The position numbers and the translations under genes are program-made. Below are positions 13,426-17,526 of a stretch of DNA of 17,526 nt, piece by piece. This DNA comes from Candidatus Bathyarchaeota archaeon B26-1 (lineage in GTDB: Archaea > Thermoproteota > Bathyarchaeia > Bathyarchaeales > B26-1). Below the pieces are notes generated by a model. The model made no database searches, was not told the origin of the DNA, and saw only the letters and a program-made list of their open reading frames with translations. The number at the start of each line of letters is the position of its first letter. Position 1 is the first letter of the stretch. Location of the stretch: contig LUCD01000013.1 of assembly GCA_001593925.1 (NCBI GenBank), positions 1 through 17,526 of the forward strand, read 5' to 3'.

Positions 13426-14255
13426 GTAACCATCTCCCTGATTTCAGCTGGGGCCCCAGCTAGGGTTATAAGGGCCTCGGCCTCGACGAAGTGGAGCCTC
13501 CCCGCAGGGATTATAAGGGTGTGAGGCGGCGGACCAAAATTGTACCCCATAAGCCTCTCAACGTAGTCGGCCTTAACAACCGCGTTGTCGGAGCCGACTC
13601 TGGCAACGCCTACAGCTAGGCTTCTAGGAGTGACCACCCCGAGCTTCTTCTCCTCCTCGACTTTCAGGAGGGCCTCCAAGCCCTCCTTGACGGTCATGAA
13701 CCTTCCCTCTTCAACCCTAATGTCTAGGAAGCAGAGGGTGTGGAGGTCTCTCCCTCTATTCTCGCGGATAACCTCGTAGGGGGTCTCGTAGACGAAGCCG
13801 GGTTCAGGGAAGGGTATCGTGACGTTCCTACCGAACCTGTAGTTCTGGAGGCCTGAGAGGCCTGTGGCGGCCGAGAGGATCGAAGCGGCGTGGACGACGC
13901 GGGTTCTTATTCCACGCCGTTCGGCTCTCAGTCTCAGGTCGATGTGGGTGGTCGCTATGAGCGGGTCGCCCGGAACGAGGAGGACAACCCGGGACTCTTC
14001 AGCCTTCTCGAGGATGGGTTCGCCGCTCTCGTCCTCCATGAGCCTCCTATCCACGACGTGAACCTCTTTACCTATCAGGTTTTGGAGGCTCTCTATGGAG
14101 AGCCCTCCCATCAAACTTGTGTAGAGTTCAGCGTACACGTAGTCGGCTTTCTTGGCCTCCTCGAGCCCCCTAAGTGAGATTCCTAGCTCGTCGAAGAGCC
14201 CTAAACCGATGAAGGTGAGTTCTCCCAAGATGGGATCGAGCCCTCCTCTCTCCAT
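13422..14255 (-). CDS. dph5: Diphthine synthase Dph5
   Basis: A SAM-dependent tetrapyrrole-methylase-fold enzyme that methylates the modified histidine of elongation factor 2 on the way to diphthamide. Visible motifs: LTFIGLGLFDELGISLRGL near the N terminus, VPGDPLIATTH in the SAM pocket, AASILSAATGLSGLQNYRFGR, and near the end GPPPHTLIIPAGRLHFVEAEAL. The start is uncertain. A TATA box at 14270-14284 would place transcription at about 14253-14256, which fits a leaderless ATG at 14255 (277 residues). TTG at 14228 begins closer to the usual N terminus and has GGAGGG 12 nt upstream. TTG at 14264 is least likely. Confidence 0.95.
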   Translation of the reverse strand: MERGGLDPILGELTFIGLGLFDELGISLRGLEEAKKADYVYAELYTSLMGGLSIESLQNLIGKEVHVVDRRLMEDESGEPILEKAEESRVVLLVPGDPLIATTHIDLRLRAERRGIRTRVVHAASILSAATGLSGLQNYRFGRNVTIPFPEPGFVYETPYEVIRENRGRDLHTLCFLDIRVEEGRFMTVKEGLEALLKVEEEKKLGVVTPRSLAVGVARVGSDNAVVKADYVERLMGYNFGPPPHTLIIPAGRLHFVEAEALITLAGAPAEIREMVT

Positions 14256-14269
14256 GATACTCAACGGAG

Positions 14270-14284
14270 AATATTAGATTAATG
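14270..14284 (-). promoter_or_regulatory. Putative dph5 operon TATA box
   Basis: The minus strand reads CATTAATCTAATATT. Counting 27 bp from the TTAAT part gives a start close to ATG 14255. Confidence 0.45.
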
Positions 14285-14584
14285 TTTGGATTCGTAAGAT
14301 GTTGTTGAGACATATCTGCGTTGTCGGCCTTTTAAGGTTCTGGAACAGTCTCCTGACCCGCCATTCAGGCCCGTTTATGCCTAAAACTTGTCCTCTTTAA
14401 AGGGGAGCCGGAGACCTTTCTTGACGTATGAATAGAAATTGAACGTAAACCCGGCCATTAAAGGAGGAGAGAACCCTCAGTAGGGTTGATGCGGGACTCT
14501 AACGCTCTCTCCGACTCCCATCAATCGAAAACAAAAAGGTTATTAGCGATTCTGTGGAGTAACTTTATCGGTTGCCTTTACGGA
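14285..14584. other. Gene-poor stretch between dph5 and tRNA-Lys
   Basis: About 300 bases with no convincing gene. Visible elements are TTTAAAGG-like A/T boxes near 14331 and 14394, a perfect 6-bp inverted repeat (AACCCT at 14472-14477 and AGGGTT at 14482-14487), GGAGGAG at 14463-14469, and an ATG at 14488 whose frame runs into the tRNA. TATTAG at 14541-14546 or CTTTATCG at 14563-14570 may be the tRNA promoter. A small RNA cannot be excluded. Confidence 0.35.
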
Positions 14585-14615
14585 GGGCCCGTAGCTCAGC
14601 AAGGCAGAGCGGCGG

Positions 14616-14648
14616 ACCAGCTCTTCAAATATCCGAGGCTGGGTTGAG
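14616..14648 (+). other. tRNA intron 1, noncanonical site 30/31
   Basis: The bulge-helix-bulge has central helix CGGC (14610-14613) with GTTG (14643-14646). The bulges are GG^A (14614-14616) and AG^G (14647-14649). The inner helix is CCAGC (14617-14621) with GCTGG (14638-14642), and the outer helix is GAG (14607-14609) with CTC (14650-14652). Cuts after 14615 and 14648 restore the anticodon stem. Confidence 0.85.
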
Positions 14649-14655
14649 GCTCTTA

Positions 14656-14674
14656 GGGTCTCGAGGCTGGGGAG
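14656..14674 (+). other. tRNA intron 2, canonical site 37/38
   Basis: The central helix is CTCT (14650-14653) with GGGG (14669-14672). The bulges are TA^G (14654-14656) and AG^A (14673-14675). The inner helix is GGTC (14657-14660) with GGCT (14665-14668), closed by a TCGA loop. Confidence 0.85.
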
Positions 14675-14716
14675 ACCCGTAGGTCGGGGGTTCAATTCCC
14701 CCCGGGCCCGCCAAAA

Positions 14717-14721
14717 TTTTT
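14717..14721 (+). terminator. T5 tract after tRNA-Lys
   Basis: Five T residues begin 4 nt after the encoded CCA, the usual kind of stop signal for an archaeal tRNA transcript. The remaining bases to 14804 hold nothing recognisable. Confidence 0.5.
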
Positions 14722-14804
14722 AACATGAACCCGGAAAAACAGCACGGTTCTCAAGTTTCGAGAGTTACGGCTAAGACCGCCCCTTCTAACGTTAGGTTTA
14801 CGGG

Positions 14805-15512
14805 CTAAGCGTTGAGAGAGCTCATAAAACCTTGTGACGTTCTTAAAATCTCTAAGACTTCTCCGTCCGTTAGGTCATACCAGTTCTTATATGCGTCTGC
14901 AACGGCGTATATGGGCCCGCTCCTCACGTTTAGACAGACGATCTCGTCAACCTCAGATGCGAGGAGCTCAACAGCCCTAGAGGAGGCTGTTGGAACCGCG
15001 ACTACGATCCTCCTCGGTTTCCTCTTCTTCACAGACTTAGCCGCCGCCAGCATAGTGAAGCCTGAGGCAAGGCCGTCGTCGACGATTATGACTATTCTCC
15101 CCCTCAAGTCTGGCTGAGGCCTGTTCCCCCTGAACTTTCTAAGCCTCTCCAAGAGAGTCTTCCTCGTCTTTGAGACAGCCTCCTCGATCATCTCCTCCGT
15201 CAATCCTAGATTCTTGACGAGAGCCTCGTTCAGAACGATCTTGCCGTCCCATGTTATGGCCCCGAATCCGGCCTCACTGTTCCATGGAACCTGAACCTTC
15301 CTGACGATTATCACGTCCATGGGTGCTTGGAGTTCCTCCGCGACAACGTAGCCTACGGGAACCCCGCCTGCCGGCACAGCTAAGACTATGATGTCCTTTC
15401 TGCCGGCATATCTCCGTAGTTTCTCGGCTAGGAGCCTACCCGCGTGGAACCTGTCTTTAAATATAAAGATACGGTTCCTGAAGGACGGCTCCTCGATGAT
15501 CTCTGCGTTCAT
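14805..15512 (-). CDS. Phosphoribosyltransferase-fold protein (COG1926 type)
   Basis: A 235-residue type I phosphoribosyltransferase homologue. The PRPP loop is VIIVDDGLASG at 141-151. An N-terminal VPAGGVPVGYVVAEEL at 46-61 and RKVQVPWNSEAGFGAI at 71-86 are typical of a stand-alone family often annotated simply as predicted phosphoribosyltransferase; its substrate is not known. It lies 49 nt downstream of the aldo/keto-reductase gene on the same strand. There is no ribosome site before ATG 15512, but TTCATAAGC (minus strand, about 15536-15544) is placed so that transcription would start at the ATG, suggesting a leaderless mRNA. Confidence 0.85.
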   Translation of the reverse strand: MNAEIIEEPSFRNRIFIFKDRFHAGRLLAEKLRRYAGRKDIIVLAVPAGGVPVGYVVAEELQAPMDVIIVRKVQVPWNSEAGFGAITWDGKIVLNEALVKNLGLTEEMIEEAVSKTRKTLLERLRKFRGNRPQPDLRGRIVIIVDDGLASGFTMLAAAKSVKKRKPRRIVVAVPTASSRAVELLASEVDEIVCLNVRSGPIYAVADAYKNWYDLTDGEVLEILRTSQGFMSSLNA

Positions 15513-15534
15513 GTGGGAGGCCAGCCTTGAATAC

Positions 15535-15544
15535 GCTTATGAAC
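15535..15544 (-). promoter_or_regulatory. Putative TATA box of the phosphoribosyltransferase gene
   Basis: GTTCATAAGC on the minus strand is centred 27 bp before ATG 15512. It would give a leaderless transcript, which agrees with the lack of a ribosome site. Confidence 0.35.
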
Positions 15545-15561
15545 TGGTGAGGCCGCTTCCT

Positions 15562-16374
15562 TCATTTACTTACCTTTTTGGGTTCGAGGGCGCCGCTCCT
15601 CACCTCGTATTGACGTAGGAGGCTCTCGGCTAACGATCTGAGTGTTTCCTTCTGTTTGGGGGTTAGGGGTTGAACCCTCATGCCTACCTGGGCGTTCTCC
15701 TCCACTTCCCTTACGCTCTTCATACCAACTATGGCTGTGGAAACCCCGTGCTCCCAGATGTAGTTCAAGGCTTCCGAGACGTTGGTCAGGACTCCCCTAC
15801 CCAAAGGCTTCATGGCGGCGACGCCGACGCCTAATTTGAGCGCGAGGGGTATGAGCCTCCTCAAGGCCTCATCGTAGACGTAGTTGAATGGAACCAGAAC
15901 GTTCGAGAAGTATCCGGTCTCTATCGCGTCGGCTACAAAGTTTGGGTCGTGATCCGTTATGCCGATGTGCTCGATTACGCCTTCCTCTTGGGCCTTCAAG
16001 AGAACCTGGAGGCCTCCATCCTTCCCTAGACCCCGCTTGAACTCTTCACGGGTTATCCTGAACTGAACGATCTCTATCCTGTCGGTTTGGAGCATCCTCA
16101 AAGCGGCTTCCAAGTCTTTCTCGGCTCTCCTCCTCGAGACCCCAAACACCTTCACGTTGAGTATGCACTCGTCTCTCCTCTCTCGGATGGCCTTGCCGAT
16201 CTTTGAGGCGCTGTCCCCGTATGTCGGTGAGGTGTGGAAGAGGTTTATCCCCAAGTCCATAGCCTTCTCAACGACTTTGACGGCCTCGTCCTCGCCGATC
16301 TGGGCTATCGGAATCCCTCCGAAACCTACAACCGAGACCTTCAGACCCGTCTTGCCGAGGAGTCTATACTCCAT
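15562..16374 (-). CDS. Aldo/keto reductase-fold protein with altered catalytic tetrad
   Basis: A 270-residue AKR barrel starting MEYRLLGKTGLKVSVVGFGG. The phosphate/NADP end is AIVGMKSVREVEENAQ at 214-229. In active AKRs the tetrad is Asp-Tyr-Lys-His. Here Tyr52 (SPTYGDS) and Lys75 (NVKVF) remain, but the Asp of the DTA motif is His47 (LFHTSPTYG), and the usual tetrad His near EIVQF appears to be Arg106. Activity may therefore differ from a normal reductase. It resembles the COG1453-like branch but lacks its C-terminal ferredoxin-like cysteines. I chose ATG 16374 over 16407 because family members begin at this motif and AAAGGTGTG lies upstream. A TATA box lies at 16431-16440. Confidence 0.85.
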   Translation of the reverse strand: MEYRLLGKTGLKVSVVGFGGIPIAQIGEDEAVKVVEKAMDLGINLFHTSPTYGDSASKIGKAIRERRDECILNVKVFGVSRRRAEKDLEAALRMLQTDRIEIVQFRITREEFKRGLGKDGGLQVLLKAQEEGVIEHIGITDHDPNFVADAIETGYFSNVLVPFNYVYDEALRRLIPLALKLGVGVAAMKPLGRGVLTNVSEALNYIWEHGVSTAIVGMKSVREVEENAQVGMRVQPLTPKQKETLRSLAESLLRQYEVRSGALEPKKVSK

Positions 16375-16430
16375 ACCTAACCGCGACACACCTTTGATCA
16401 ATATCACTGATACTTTAATTCTCCTATCGA

Positions 16431-16440
16431 CTATAAAAAG
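16431..16440 (-). promoter_or_regulatory. Putative TATA box of the aldo/keto-reductase gene
   Basis: The minus strand reads CTTTTTATAG, a strong TATA match. The predicted start near 16409 gives a leader of about 35 nt. Confidence 0.55.
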
Positions 16441-16490
16441 GAGGTCACCCTCATTCTAGGAGCAGGTGAAAAACCTCTCTCATCCGGATT

Positions 16491-16500
16491 AAACTTAATA
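16491..16500 (+). promoter_or_regulatory. Putative TATA box of the epimerase gene
   Basis: AAACTTAATA predicts a start near 16524, between the TTG at 16506 and the ATG at 16539. This argues against the longer reading. Confidence 0.4.
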
Positions 16501-16538
16501 GAGCCTTGAGGGTTAATCTTTTCGCGGTGTATTCGAGG

Positions 16539-17438
16539 ATGAGGGTTCTCGTTACGGGTGGGTGCGGTTTCATCGGGAGCAACCTCGTTGAGAGGCTCGT
16601 TAAGGAAGGCTACTCCGTAACCGTCTTCGACAACCTCAGTTCCGGCAACCTAGAGAACATCAAGGGGCTTGAAGTCGAGTTCTACAATAAGCCATACTCG
16701 TACTTGGATGAACTCCCAAAGTTCGACGTGATCTTCCATATGGGTATACCGTCCTCATCGCCGATGTATAAGGCTAACCCCTTCCTAGTGGGCGAGGCCA
16801 TAAACGATATGATCATGATCTTGGAGTATGCCAAGAAGACTGGGTGCAAGGTCATCTATGCGAGTAGCAGTAGCATCTACAACGGGAATGAAGTTCCATA
16901 CAGGGAGGACATGCCCATCTACGTGACCGATTATTATACGGAGTGCAGATACTCGATGGAGAGGCTCGCGAAGCTCTACAACATACTTCACGGCGTCAAG
17001 TCTGTTGGGATGAGGTTCTTCAGCATTTACGGGCCGAAGGAAGAGTATAAGGGGAGATACGCCAACATAGTCTCCCAGTTCTTATGGAGCATGCTGAAGG
17101 ATGAGCCTCCCGTGATCTTCGGTGACGGAAGCCAGACGAGGGACTTCACCCACGTCCGCGACGTCGTCGAGGCTCTAATACTCGCGATGGAGAAGGACTT
17201 TGAATGTGAAATCTTCAACGTTGGGACTGGAGTCTCCCACTCCTTCAACGAGGTCGTAGAGATTCTGAACAGACTCCTAGGGAAGAATATAAAGCCGATC
17301 TACAAGCCGAACCCGATAAAGAACTACGTCTACCACACCCTAGCCGACACAAGGAAGGCTGAGAAGGTTCTAGGCTTCAAAGCCCGTATAACCTTGGAGG
17401 AGGGGCTTTCCGAGCTCGTAGGGATTTATCGGCGCTGA
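16539..17438 (+). CDS. NAD-dependent epimerase/dehydratase (extended SDR) homologue
   Basis: A 299-residue extended short-chain dehydrogenase, the family of UDP-sugar 4-epimerases and dTDP-glucose dehydratases. The NAD-binding GGCGFIGSN is at 7-15, with Asp31 following beta 2. The serine cluster ASSSSIY at 108-114 and the later MRFFSIYGP fit the fold. The catalytic YxxxK appears as Tyr133-TEC-Arg137, so arginine replaces lysine, and the usual HLAA is HMGI at 67-70. I have the impression that related archaeal proteins share the Y-T-E-x-R form, so this may be a subfamily trait. The sugar substrate is unknown. ATG 16539 starts exactly at the Rossmann strand; GTG 16527 is possible. It may serve glycan or S-layer sugar synthesis, which is inference. 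Confidence 0.85.
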   Translation: MRVLVTGGCGFIGSNLVERLVKEGYSVTVFDNLSSGNLENIKGLEVEFYNKPYSYLDELPKFDVIFHMGIPSSSPMYKANPFLVGEAINDMIMILEYAKKTGCKVIYASSSSIYNGNEVPYREDMPIYVTDYYTECRYSMERLAKLYNILHGVKSVGMRFFSIYGPKEEYKGRYANIVSQFLWSMLKDEPPVIFGDGSQTRDFTHVRDVVEALILAMEKDFECEIFNVGTGVSHSFNEVVEILNRLLGKNIKPIYKPNPIKNYVYHTLADTRKAEKVLGFKARITLEEGLSELVGIYRR

Positions 17439-17526
17439 AAACGCTTCATACACCCTTCAGAACCATTTTTGAGTAACATTTATTGCTCTGCTGATCTCCG
17501 TATCCTCAGAGAGTTGATCGAGGCAC
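17439..17526. other. 3' flank of the epimerase gene
   Basis: A T5 tract at about 17466-17470 could end the epimerase transcript. ACATTTATTG further on is TATA-like and may belong to a gene beyond the window. Confidence 0.3.

Larger units (their letters stand above)
14585..14713 (+). tRNA. tRNA-Lys (anticodon CUU) with two introns and encoded CCA
   Basis: Removing two introns leaves a 77-nt tRNA. Acceptor: GGGCCCG (14585-14591) with CGGGCCC (14703-14709), discriminator G and genomic CCA. D stem: GCTC (14594-14597) with GAGC (14607-14610). Anticodon stem: GCGG (14612-14615) plus G14649 with CCCGT (14676-14680). The loop is CUCUUAA, giving anticodon CUU. Variable loop: AGGTC. T arm: GGGGG TTCAATT CCCCC. 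The GGGCCCG acceptor with G73 fits archaeal tRNA-Lys. Intron 1 (14616-14648, 33 nt) is at position 30/31 and intron 2 (14656-14674, 19 nt) at the canonical 37/38. Each has a full bulge-helix-bulge fold. Without removing both, the anticodon stem cannot close, which supports the two-intron reading. Confidence 0.93.

Noticed and set aside
14488..14649. Short frame starting ATG 14488 after GGAGGAG
   Set aside because: It reads through the tRNA-Lys gene and ends inside it; protein-coding use is very unlikely.
14585..14713. Single-intron reading of the tRNA using the first CTCTT (14621-14625) as anticodon
   Set aside because: It leaves four or five extra bases between D stem and anticodon stem and does not close the stem; the two-intron reading closes every helix.
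1..17526. CRISPR arrays, insertion sequences, phage or toxin-antitoxin genes
   Set aside because: No regular repeats, transposase, integrase or toxin-like proteins seen; the gene content is core metabolism.

Overview
The window comes from an archaeon, most likely a thermophilic member of the TACK group. The evidence is: TATA-type promoters about 27 bp upstream of starts, several leaderless or near-leaderless genes, heavy AGG/AGA arginine codon use, a tRNA gene with two bulge-helix-bulge introns, a diphthamide gene (dph5), archaeal-type riboflavin kinase and FAD synthetase, and a two-piece lipoate-protein ligase. I cannot place it further from sequence alone; an Aigarchaeota- or Bathyarchaeota-like lineage would fit. 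I see no mobile element, CRISPR array or rRNA.

Layout. Positions 1-268 (minus) hold the N-terminal part of a radical-SAM enzyme of the AmmeMemoRadiSam type, cut by the window edge. Positions 379-1372 (minus) hold a membrane methyltransferase of the ICMT/PEMT kind that is broken by a +1 shift near 1121-1126. Positions 1518-9254 (minus) are a compact histidine operon in the order hisG-hisD-hisC-HAD phosphatase-hisB-hisH-hisA::hisF-hisI. Its genes overlap or abut at almost every junction. hisA and hisF form one continuous 509-residue reading frame, and the HAD protein is the natural candidate for the missing histidinol-phosphate phosphatase. hisE is absent. A palindrome sits at the predicted transcription start of hisG.

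Positions 9603-10660 (plus) encode the small and catalytic parts of a split lipoate-protein ligase. They converge on an M23-like protein of unknown role (10650-11555, minus). Positions 11556-11924 form a regulatory stretch with a perfect 8-bp inverted repeat upstream of the riboflavin kinase/regulator (rbkR type, 11925-12647, plus). That gene converges on a minus-strand cluster of dph5, a DUF357 gene and ribL (FAD synthetase). Riboflavin to FMN to FAD is therefore encoded by two genes meeting tail to tail.

Positions 14585-14713 (plus) are tRNA-Lys(CUU) with a 19-nt intron at the canonical 37/38 site and a 33-nt intron at 30/31. The two introns share an identical 10-nt repeat and a collinear CTCTT, as if one arose from the other by tandem duplication. 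The right end carries a phosphoribosyltransferase and an aldo/keto-reductase homologue with altered catalytic residues (both minus), then a divergent NAD-dependent epimerase/dehydratase homologue (plus) with YxxxR in place of YxxxK.

The two observations most worth following are the HisA-HisF fusion and the apparent birth of a tRNA intron by duplication.
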